From Hofstenia miamia (taxonomy: Eukaryota > Xenacoelomorpha > Acoela > Hofsteniidae), in assembly GCA_900660155.1 (NCBI GenBank), contig CABFPE010000079.1, forward strand, positions 288,211-352,210: a stretch of 64,000 bases of DNA. Reading direction: 5' to 3'. The translations under genes and the position numbers were made by a program. Shown here piece after piece: positions 1 to 12,519 of the stretch. Every line of letters begins with the position of its first letter. Within the stretch, counting starts at the first letter, position 1. Below the pieces are notes generated by a model that was given only the letters and a program-made list of their open reading frames with translations, made no database searches and was not told the origin of the DNA.

Positions 1-895
1 CAGGCAAGACGAGTTGAGAACAGAATGAGGGAGGTCGTTAATGGCAACGAGGAAGAAAAGAACAGCAAACACTGAGCCTTGAGGGGCGCCACTAGTAACG
101 GGGACAGGAGAAGAGTTGATTTTGACACACTGGTGGCGATTGGTCAGGTAAGACTGGAACAGTTCGATGAAATCCACATCAAAACCAAATAAACGTAACT
201 TGTCAAGCAGAATGGAATGAGCGAGGCGATCAAACGCTTTTGAGATGTCAAGAAAGATAATACAACCAGGATCATTACTATCAGAGTGAAAGTAGCAGTT
301 TTCGATCAGAGTGAGCAGGTTAGTAATCGTAGAGCGACCAGGAAGGTTGCCATGCTGAGAAGAAGAGATGAGATGACAAATTTTTGGGAATACATAACGA
401 AAAACAAGGCGTTCAAAGATGATAGACAGTCGAGATAGAATAGCTATTGGGCGGTAGGACGTGACCTGCGAGGAGGGAAGCTGATTAGATTTTAACAGCG
501 GAGAAATCCAAGATGTCTTCCAACAGGCGGGATAGCGCTTAGTGGAGCAAATGAAGGAGTAAAGATGCTTTAAATTGATAGAAAGCGTGGAGGAGGTTTC
601 ATGAATTACAAAGGAAGGAACACCGTCAAGATAACAAGGACCAGACAACTTGCAAGATTTAAGCATGAGAGAAATATCATGAGCGCTGAAGACCACATTT
701 AAGTGTTTATAAAAGTAAACAATAGTAGGGTAATTTGTGTTACTCGCTATGTTAGAGGATAATAAGTCCAACTTTATCATAATAGACGAAATTTTCATTG
801 CATCTAAATATATCAGGAAAACTGAGTGGTTTTTATTGTTAATTTTAGTAAGGCATTCATTAATGTAACCTCATAGTTCGTTATTGAATCCATAT
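1..895 (-). mobile_element. LINE reverse-transcriptase relic, cut by window edge
   Basis: On the minus strand a frame stays open from about position 870 down to the window edge and reads as a non-LTR reverse transcriptase. In order it shows a YRPIAILSRLS block, an SQHGNLPGRSTITNLL block, the FLDISKAFDRLAHSILL block (RT domain A, aspartate present) and SGAPQGSV (domain B). The YxDD block would lie beyond position 1. The piece is clearly richer in G+C than its surroundings. The family looks CR1/Jockey-like, and the RT tail at 8205-8465 has similar composition and style. Upstream of about 870 the frame closes, so the element is 5' truncated or decayed there. It is a transposon gene, not a host gene. 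RT identity is confident; clade is not. Confidence 0.85.
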
Positions 896-1189
896 TTTTG
901 GTTCCCCTACTCACCGGGGCACCCCACTCTAAGTTTTTCAATTAATTTTTAAACAATTTATTGTGAAAAATTGACAATTAGCTTCTTAAAAGTAGGGTAT
1001 TCCTTATTTAATCTTAGATTCAGCTGTGTTTGTTGCTCTAGTTATTCACCATAATCTTAAGAAATATGAATTTTTGAAGGAAATTGTAAACCGGTTTGAT
1101 TATTGCTAAATATCGATCAGCAATCAGAAAAATATAATATATGCCTTTAAATATCGAACTACATTGTTAAATATATTTCTAAATTTTAG
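896..1189. other. 5' flank of gene A
   Basis: This AT-rich stretch lies between the LINE relic and the first ATG of gene A. It has no open frame of note. A short GC-rich patch (CACCGGGGC) sits at 913-921. A pyrimidine-rich tract ending in TTTTAG directly abuts the ATG and looks like a 3' splice site, so the true transcription start may lie further upstream or the transcript may be trans-spliced. Confidence 0.4.
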
Positions 1190-1452
1190 ATGTCACCACG
1201 TAACTGTCTCGTTACTGGCTCAAATAAAGGCATTGGATTCGAAGCTGTTCGACAGATTTCTAAACTTTTTTCAAATGATGATGTTGTATATCTCACATCT
1301 CGTGACAAGCAAAGGGGATCAGAGGCATTGAAAACCTTGAATAATGAAGGATTAAAGAACCTAAGGTAGAGAATTTTGCAAATACTTTTACATATTTCAA
1401 AATCTATTTTTTGGTTAACATTTTGAAATACCAATTTGTTGCTAATCCCTAG

Positions 1453-1491
<39 letters not shown>

Positions 1492-4400
1492 NATATGTTG
1501 AACAAAGCTAACCCAAAATTCAACTAAAGACATTTGATAAAAGTCATTTTCTTCTCTGCTTTTAATGTGCTTGACCAAACCCAAATACCCCAACTACATT
1601 TTCAATAGTTCTACAGGTTTTTGCCTCATGATATATATATATATATATATATATATGTCAACAATAAATTTGTTTAAATTTGGGCCACTGATTTATCGTA
1701 ACTTGAATATACTGAAAAAGAATTTTATAAAGTGTTTTTTATATATTTGTAAAACCACTGAAATTTCTATAAAAATTGGACTAATTTTTACCTTTTTAAG
1801 AATTTATTTTGTGTAAAATCTCTTAATTACAGTGAATCCTCGATTATCCGGCCCATAATGAGCGGACGTCTACTGAAAATGAGCTGGATAATCCAAATTT
1901 TATCTATCTATAGGTTTTGACCGTTTAAAATGAGAAAAAATGATGGATAAGTATAACATTGCTGGCATGCCCTCAAAATGAAATTTTTAGCGCCTTAAAT
2001 AGCGCATTTCCCCGGGGTTATTCAAAGAGAACAATGTCCAAAGAGAAAATGAGTGGCCAATTAAATAAGAAATATTAGTGGCTGTAAGAAAAGGTTACAT
2101 GTGTTGTCATAGTGGCCGAATAATTGAAAAACGGATAATCGAAAAGCAGATAACCAAGCATTCACTGTATATAAATTATTTTTCAGAATTTTAACATTCT
2201 TTTAATAGATTTATCTCCAAAACTAGTTAAAAATTTCAGCTGCTTTTTGTGTACATTTTCTAATTCAATCTCTGAATTATTCGTTTTATTATACTATTAA
2301 TTACCTGATTCCTATCACTTGCTGTTTTAGCACAACCGCAAACATTACGTTAGCTATTTAAGAATTATGATCTGGGGTTTCACAAGTTTAGCAATGTGGG
2401 GAAAGAGGGGCATGAAGGTGATTTAAAATTGTAGCATAATATGCCAACAAGTTGTATTGTAATGAAGCAAGTATTTAACTAACAACTAAGCCATATAAAT
2501 TTTTAGAGCAGCAAATCACTTCTAAAGCTTACCTGGTTTTATTCACACAGTGGGATCTCGTTATAGCAACTGAATAAAAATTACCAATGCTTCATTTTCT
2601 TGACTTTCATTGCCAATGTTTTTTTTGCAAGTTTTTGCATCTACAAAAATTAGATTATATACGTACGTATAGGCAAGGCAATGCCAAATACTGTATATAC
2701 ATACACATACTATTTTAACATTAATAATGGTTAGTTGTTCAGCAGTGAAAGAAGCTGTACACTAACTGTACATGTTGACATTTATATACTGAACATATTA
2801 ATTTGTGTACAATATTTTAGTCATATTTTTATTATTTCGTAGCTCTAAACAACACAGAAGAATATTTATTTAAAAATTCATTGACTCAGTTTTTAGTGTG
2901 CTGTTTTTTGTACATTTAACTTTTTTGAGAAATAAAAATCATTCTGTTTAATGTGAGATTGAAACCAAGTATTTCAATTTCTTGATGAATCACGTGTTTT
3001 CTATTATTGTCTAGATGTAAATACATATATTCATGCACTAATAATTTAGTGTTAAAATATTTTCAAATTTTTAATATCTTAAATTTTGAAAGCATGTCAC
3101 TGCTTTGATTAATGTTTAAAATGTGTGTTTTAGATACTTGCAGTTGGATCTTGAAGATACTTCAACCATAAAGTCAGCAGCAAGCATTATCTCAAAAGAG
3201 CATGGGAAATTAGACGTTTTGGTTAACAATGCAGGCTTTCTTTACAAAAATCCATCTGCTCCTTTTCAAGAACAAGCAGAAGTATTCCTTGGTTTTAAAA
3301 AATGAATTACTATTGGAATCTCTTAGGTCACCAACAGCATCAATTACTTTGGAACGCTTAATGTTATCAAAGCCTTCATTCCACTTTTGAAAAATGGGCG
3401 AATTATTAATGTAGCTGGTTTTGTTGGCAAACTCAATCAGGTAAAATGTTGTATAATTTTATTTAATGTTATTTAGGATTAAAAAGTTAGTTCTTTTCAA
3501 AAGTTTAACTGTTGTTTCCCATTAGTATTGAATATTGCTTTGAGTATTCTTTAAGATTTACACTAAGCCTTCTATTATCTTGTCTAATCGATTTTCTATT
3601 GTCTTGTCTAATTGATTTAGAGTAGAAGGTGAAAAAATTTACTTTGCATAAGTTGTTGACCAAACAAACAATATATGGAAGCTTGCTTGTTTTAACACAG
3701 GTGCAAAAAAAATGGTCCAGTTCCATATATAGATATAATTATTCAATTATATCCCTTTTAACCTATGTACCAATTTGTTTTTGAGCAATTTTTGCAATTT
3801 TTATAAATTCTGCATTTTGCAGCCACCCCAATATGTTTTCACAGCCAATTTAAAACCATGTGATTAATACAAATCTTAGGGTGTAAACAGAAATTTGATT
3901 ATTTGAGTGAACAACCAGCCCATTTTTAACTACTAATTTATATTACAATTATTTAAAGGAAGCCATATGGAAAACTCATTATTATTTAAGTAATATATTT
4001 TATCATCAAATGGTGATAATGATGTTTTTTCTGTGTTGGTTAAGCTAATTTTATGTTTTATATTTCTCAATATATAATTATTGGAAAGACCAATTTTATT
4101 TGTTTCCAAACAATTTTTATAAACTTCAAAAGTTAATTTTTCTTTTTCAATTTTTGTTATTCCTTTCAAAGCGTTTTTACTTTTATCATTAACTTTATAT
4201 GAATACATTTTGCTCCTCAAACAACAAATTCATCTAAATGAATATTTTCAGGAGCTTACAGCTTAAAATATCCATGAATTTTTTTAAATCTTTCATTGAA
4301 TGATTAGTGATTCTTATCAAGTTTGCTAAAATCAAATAATTCATAATCATCATTAAGTGTTTTTAAATCATGAATTATATCTTTTGTTTTTATATTCAAA

Positions 4401-6615
4401 ATGAAATAGTCTGTATCCACATAATTTAAATTTATATTATTTTCACCAAAAAATGGTTGTAGGACATCATAATAAATTTCATACATTAACCATTTTAAAA
4501 GTTCTACAATAGTAAATCCCAGATATATTGGTTTTGTCAAACTTTAGTTTAGTTTGACAGTATACCAAAAAAATTATCAAAATGAATGTGTTTTAAATTC
4601 TAGCTTACTTTGGTCCTTTATTAATTTTTCCATAGTTTCAGTTTTTTTAAACATTTTTACATTTAGCCTTCCTCTGATGTTTTCACTAGTTTTTCCAAAG
4701 AATGCATTATTGAAAAGTTTATAAAAATCTTTTCAAAACTATTTTTTGCTTTTAAGCTCATATTGGTGTTATGATCAATACATCCTTCCAACACTTTTTT
4801 CTGTTTGAATGAAATTACTCTATGCAATTTACCCCCATTTTCATGCCCATCCATAGATAAAGTTTTAATAACATATAATGAAAAATAAGCTTTGGTGTAG
4901 GGCAAACACTTTTAAGAGCAATTAGATTTTGATATTCATTATATTCTGAAGGTTCTACTTTTCTTTTAACTGGACAAAATGGAAAGCTCTTTGTATTGTT
5001 CATCAATCAATTCATTGTCTAATTTTAAGAATTTAAAATCACAATAAGGAAGGTTTTGTTTCATTGCCCATCCATATAAATTATTAGCATCAATATACCA
5101 AATTTTATTTTCATTCATTGATTAAATATAACTAACTTCCATTACAGAACTATGCCCCACAATTGTTTTGTTCTATTGACAATACAAGATCTGAATCTTG
5201 TGTAACATTTGCAAATTTAAGACCACATTGCCAGGTAAATCCTGGTAATGAATATGCACAACACATTTAATCCATACTCTTTCTTTCCAAGTTTAATAAT
5301 ATTTTCAAATACATCTACCAGTAAGAGGACATGAATTTTTTAAATACAACATTGTCAATTCTTTTCCACATTTCATAACATACTTTTTAATAATTTTGTT
5401 TGTTCTTTCTATTTCATCTATATTTGGAGATTTTTTATTTAGAGTTGAAAAGTAATCTTCATGTTTTGTGGTAATTTTTTTATAAGATTTGGGAGTATCA
5501 AAAAACTCATATGGATAAGCCAATTTAAACTGTACAAGTTCATATTCACCAAAATGTTTCTCTAGAATGGGTTTTTATGATTATTTCTAAATTTTTTAAT
5601 GATTATGTAAGAAATCTAGATGAATCCAGAAACTTTATACAACCATGCATATTGCACTGAGATGTATTCTTCTTCTGTTTTACATAAAGTTTTTATGATC
5701 AACTTTTCTTTACACTTAAATAGTTCATTAAAGAATAAATGTGAAACATATTGTGAATAATTATGAAAATACTTCAGCAAAAAGACATTTTCCTTTTTTG
5801 AGTTATTTAATTACAATCATTACAAGCATTACCTGTTAAATGCGAGTGATCTCTTATTAATTTTTCACTTACACATCCACATAGATAACACTCCTTTGAA
5901 TTTGTAAATTCTTGACAAAAGTATAGTTTATCTTTAAATAAATCTTTGTACAATAAGCATTTTCAATTCTTTATCAAAACAAAATGATTTTCATACACAC
6001 CCAAATCAATTGAATTTTCATCAGAATAATAAATAGGTAAAACACTGTATTTAAGTGTAATTTCATTACCCATGTGTGAATTTGATTCCCCCTTATCCTC
6101 CAAGACTTTTAATTCAAAACCATTAACATTAATCCCATTTTGTTTAATAAATTTTTCAATACCATTTACTGTTATTGGAAATGTTATTCCTCTTAAATTG
6201 TGCTTATCTATATATTTTTCATAAACAGATTTTCTATGTTGGTTTTTAGAACTAAGATATTGAGCAGCAATTATTGACCACAGAAAACACTTATCATCAC
6301 TATTAATATTTAGAATTGAAGAAGATTTAAGTGGAAATTTAACATATATTCCACCCCAAGAAATGTTGAACATTTTAGTATTCATACTATGCACTCCAAT
6401 GAGTACCCAATTTCATCCTTCTAGTTTTTCATAATTATTAATAATTTCCTTTAATTTTGAGAAAATATTAATATTATCTATCTCATTCTTTGCTTTTATT
6501 TTCTTCATGTTAAATTGATAAGGAATTATTGCATTTTTAAGTGTATCTTCATTACCCCTTGTACATTTTAAATATAGTGAAATGTTGTATTTCAATGTTA
6601 TGTATATAAACATTG

Positions 6616-6657
<42 letters not shown>

Positions 6658-9600
6658 AATAATGTGTCTATATCTTTTTTGTCTATAAAAAAATAATAGT
6701 TAATGTTTCTATATATTTTTGATCTTTACCCAACGACTAAATTTCTCAGGATAGTCTGACCATTTAACAAATGTGAGTTCATTCTTTTTTCTTAACACTT
6801 CTAAATTTTTCTTCATCAGTTTTTTGTAGTTCATATTCATAAAATGGTCCCTTTATTTCTTCATCAATTAATCCTTCAATTTGTATGTTATAGGGTCTGT
6901 TAATTTTATTTTATCCATAAAAAATATTTCTTCAGTTCAGTTTGGTGTATAAAGTTTATCAAAACTTTTCTTTTAAGTTTACTAATTCTAACTTTATTGT
7001 CTACTTTAAATTTAGCAGATACTTTAGTATTCTCAATAGTGTCACCGATTTTGTACAAAATATTATATACTTCATTTTTTTTCTTTTTGGAAACTTCCAT
7101 TGATGTCATTTTTGTAGAGATATGTCTAGTATTACTGTACTCATTTAAAAGTTTAGGGAGTATTTCTAAATATCGTGTATGATTTTGTTTAGTAAATTTC
7201 CACATTTTATTTTTAATTGTTCTATTCCATCTTTCTTTTTAAAATTTTTTATACTATATTAGTCAAGTAGTACTTGAACATTTTTATTATAAAACTCTTT
7301 TCCTTTATCTACCTATAATAAATTTGAAATTCTGGAGTATGAATGGAATTCACCCTTTAATGCATCTCTAACTGTAGCTCCAGTCTTATCTCTTAAAGGA
7401 CTTGGAAAATGCATCTATAATCATCAACAAATATTTATAACCTTTGTTCCATCTACTAAATTTTTGCAAATCAACTAAATCAGCACACCAAATTTCATCT
7501 ATATGATTATGTGTTAGCGTAGCATACATCATGTTATCTAAAAACAGCATCAATTTGATTATATGATTGTAAATTGTTTTCCAATTGTTTTTGCAAAGGA
7601 TTATATGGTCCAGTGTATTTATGATTTGGAAGTGTGAAACCTCGTTTTGGTTTTGGAAGATAACCAATTGCTTTATGAATGTATAAGGAACTACCAACCT
7701 TTTGTGCAAGTGAATTTGATTCAGCCTTTTCAAATTGGGTCTTTTTACTACAAATTGAGTTTAGCATATTTCTTCCATTGTTGTTGTAAGTAATTGCCCT
7801 GAACCTGGAACAGAATTTGTTAATTTTTTTTCTTTAACACAGTAAGTTAAATCAGTCATTTTATTTACATAAGAGGAAAGGAATTATTTTGCCACAGTTG
7901 TCTGTGTTTAGAAAAAATTTCTAAACCTTTAAAAGATCAAGGGACTTTCCACTGGAAAATATTTTATTAAAGGTTAACAGAGTTAACTGTTGTGAAATAA
8001 ATTTCACTCTTACTTAAGGAAAGGAACTTTCCTGTGAAAAAAAGATTTTCTTTCTTCCTTATATAATAAAGATTATAAATTATGATACTCCAAGAGTAAC
8101 AAAAGACAAATCACCAGTAGATTTCCTATCAGAAGCCTTTAGAATGCTATGTAAAAAAATCAGGATGTGCGAAATAAAATTTATTAATGGATCTGATTTT
8201 AAGACCATTCCTCGTGCAAGTCTTCTCTATGCTTCTCCCTGTTGGTGGCCTTCCCATTCCTTGTTCCACTTTATGGAACGTTTCCAGAAGCGTGCCTTCA
8301 AAGGGATCTCTCCCTTGCCATACAAAGTCGCCCTTCTCAAATTCTTCACTCTCCCGCTGTCACTCTAATTCCATGCCTGCGATTTCCTCCTGTTCAATCG
8401 ACTGCTAACTCGCAAATTGGATCTTGATACTTTTGATTTCATTAAGTTCTCTAATCACTCCTGTTTGTCACGATTCCAATATTCAAAGGAACTTCATAAT
8501 CCAAGAATTCAACCGAGTCATCCACTCTCTATCCGTGAACAACTTCTCTGTGATCCCTGTTTTCGAAAGCTTTTTACATGCTCCTCGTCACGTTAATGAC
8601 AAACTTCTTGATAGGGATGGAATACATCTTTCTCGTCAAGATCTAGCTCACATGATCCGCAATCTCCAATCCTACTTCAGACCCCACGTAATCTCCAATC
8701 CATCTCATCGTTTAGCAAATGTTTCTTATTCAAAAGCTATAATCGCTCGTCGCGTCCTTCTCTCTACTCCTTCATATCAATCTAAAAGAAACAGGTACGC
8801 TACCTCGAGGTTTCGTCATTCTCCTACACCACGTCAATATTTTTCTTTTAAGGAAACTTCCCAATCACCAAAACCGAAGTCAAAATCAAATTACGTCAAA
8901 TCTATTAAACCTAACACTACTACACTTCTAATTGGCAGTAATATTCTGAAGTATGCTCGTTCTCGAAATCTTCTTCCAAATCAGACGACTACAATCCACT
9001 CATATCCAGGTCACAACACAAAGAAGCTCACTGACAAAATCTCTTCGTATCCCAAAACTCATATCAACTTGATCATAATCAATGCTGGTCTTATAGTTGT
9101 TCTTAACTCCACTGACACTCAGTCTTTCAAATCTAAGTTAAGCAGGCTAATCTCAGAAGTACGTCGTAAATTTACACCTCGCGTCATCTTAATAAATAAG
9201 ATAGGACAAAACGCAATATTCTTAATTACCGAAACTTGGTTACAACATGACACTGATCCTAATTTGTTTAATCCTGACCGACATTATTATAACATTTTCA
9301 TAAAAACCGATTAGGTAGAGGTGGCGGACTCATGATACTGGCTCCAAAATGTTTAAAACCAGTGCGTAAATTAGAATATGAATTAAACCACAATATATTT
9401 GAATCACTCTGGATAGAAATTATATGATTTGAAAATAAATGTCATAAAAAACTGATTAATATCACATACAATCCCAATAAAAATTATCATATTTACTACC
9501 TAAAATTTAAGGCAAATGAAATTTCCGAAATAAGTGATCCCTACTATTCTATAAATATATTTGGTGACTTTAATATAAATTATTTGAGAAAAAATCGATA

Positions 9601-12484
9601 AGAGAATTTTGTGCCACATATGGCTTTCGTTGTATAAATACTGACTGTCCAACAAGTCAAAACAACTTAATTGACTACTTCCTAACAAATTCAGACTTAT
9701 TTTTTAAATCGTTAATGTTTGAATCATTCAGTGACCATGCTCTTTGCACATATATAAGTAATATAACTACCAAAGCCAATAATTTTAAAATAATTTATGC
9801 AAGAGATTATCTAAATTATTCAGACGAAATAATGGAAGCACTTTTGAAAAACATATCGTTCAACTATATATACACATTAAAATCTGGATCTTCTCTGATT
9901 AATTATATCTCAAAAGAAATTTGCAATGCAATTAATAAAGCGGCACGAATTAAGTACCGCAAAGTAAAATTAAAGGCGCGAAAATTTGCTTTATCTATTG
10001 CCGATGATAATTATATACGTGAACAAGTAAGCATTAAAAGAAAATTATTTGAACTCGCTAAAAAAGAGCCGACAACAACTAATTGGACTAATTACGAAAA
10101 ATCAAAGAAGATAATTAAATAATTAAGAAATAAAAAATCTGCCTTAGACAGAAAAGGTTCTTCGATGAACTAAGCAGTACAAACGAAAAATAGCGATATA
10201 TTCATAAATTTTTGGGAAAAAGTAAAGGACTTTCAACTGACATTAACGAATTAAACGCACAAAATTATAGGCCAATTTCATTGGCCATCCTTTCAGTAAA
10301 CTATTTGAAAAATTATTAAATAATCAAATAAATGCATATTTGATATCTGAGAATATTCTTTCGAAAAAATAATTTGGTTTCCGTAATGGGTTTAGCACTC
10401 AAGGTGCAATTTTGTCAATATCACAGTAAATAAAATCAATTTTAGCTTCTAATAAATGTAGTTGTGTTGCCCTTTTCGATTTGAGTAGTGTTTAACTCAA
10501 TGAACTTTGACATACTAAAAGACAAATTAATGCATTATAAGTTTGATGACAACGCTATAAATTTGATAATGAACTTCCTTATAAATCGACAGCAACGAGT
10601 TATACTTAATGGCACAAAATCAAAATATATTACAACTAACCGTGGGGTACCTCAGGGCACAGTTCTTGGCCCCATCCTATTCTCACTCTACGTAAATGAT
10701 ATAACAAAACAGATAAAAAACAGTAATATTTATCAATATGCGGACGATACCTGTCTCATAAGTACTAATGTAAATGCCTTTAATGCTACAAAAATTCTCC
10801 AAAATGACATCGAACATTTAACAAAGTATTTCTCAAATAATCAATTGAAAGTAAATATTGAAAAAACACAATTTATAATTTTCTCGCCTAAAACATTTAA
10901 AAATCTCACAAAAAACATTGAACTAAATATAAATCAAGTACCAATAAAGCAAAGTGAATCAATAAATTATTTAGGTGTTGAGATTGACAATGATTTAAAT
11001 TTCGAACAATTTTTAATGACTAAAATTAAAAAAATGGCTTCTGGAGTTAGGTATCTTTACCTCTGCGAAACGTCTCAAATATATATCACAAACAATTAAT
11101 AAATTCTTTTGTTTATCCCTTTCAATATTGCTCATTTTTCTTTACAAACATAAATTCAAAATATCGCATACTTTTGTCTAAAACTTTCAATTGGTTTCTT
11201 AAAACACTTAACTTTTCCCAAAAACATTACAGTTCATTCGTTTATCGAATTCAAAATTAAATATTAGCTCCCTATTTCAGAATTCAAATGCATATGGTTT
11301 CAATATTAATTAAGTGTAAATCTGGTACACCTTTCCTTTCATTTTTATAACAATATATTAAGTTAAATGAACGTTCTCAAAAATTTTTATGCTTAGATAA
11401 ACCTTCAAATTGTTTTCACCACATTGCAACTAAAATTTGGAANAAGCTTTTTACATGCTCCTCGTCACGTTAATGACAAACTTCTTGATAGGGATGGAAT
11501 ACATCTTTCTCGTCAAGATCTAGCTCACATGATCCGCAATCTCCAATCCTACTTCAGACCCCACGTAATCTCCAATCCATCTCATCGTTTAGCAAATGTT
11601 TCTTATTCAAAAGCTATAATCGCTCGTCGCGTCCTTCTCTCTACTCCTTCATATCAATCTAAAAGAAACAGGTACGTTTACTTTTAATTTTGTATATTTT
11701 AACATATCTTTGTTTAAAAAATGTAGCTATATACTATATACACTCAGACATATCAATTCTCAACTCACAACACACCACCACTAAGCACTACTACATAACA
11801 ACACTTAAATTCAGTAAGTTCATTTTCTACCAAATCTTCAAGTTTCGCTCTAAAATTTATGAGAAAACAATTTTCTTAAAATTGTATGTTTAATTCTTTT
11901 AATATACTACGCATATACATTTAAATTCGGTACGTCTATTCCTAATAATCTCGATAAATATTTTTATTTCATAAGATTACTACTCTCAGGAGATATTAAA
12001 CTTAACCCAGGACCAATTTTAGAAGAATCGCAAATAGAAATAAAACTAAAAAATTACTGCAATAACTATAAATTTGTATATCTCAATGTTAGAAGTCTAA
12101 TTTCAAACAGAAATGACTTTCTAAGCTTAATAAATAAGATAGGACAAAACGCAATATTCTTAATTACCGAAACTTGGTTACAACATGACACTGATCCTAA
12201 TTTGTTTAATCCTGACCGACATTATTATAACATTTTCATAAAAACCGATTAGGTAGAGGTGGCGGACTCATGATATTGGCTTCAAAATGTTTAAAACCAG
12301 TGCGTAAATTAGAATATGAATTAAACCACAATATCTTTGAATCACTCTGGATAGAAATTATATCATTTGAAAATAAATGTCATAAAGAACTGATTAATAT
12401 CACATACAATCCAAATAAAAATTATCATATTGACTACCTAAATTTAAGGCAAATGAAATTTCCGAAATAAGTGATTCCTNNNNN

Positions 12485-12519
<35 letters not shown>

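Noticed and set aside
1186-1593. 135-codon minus-strand frame overlapping gene A exon 1
   Set aside because: Shadow of the exon plus a (TA)n run giving an Ile-Tyr repeat; no protein-like signal.
8187-8427. Overlapping plus-strand frames at 8187-8408 and 8242-8427
   Set aside because: Out-of-frame shadows of the LINE RT tail.
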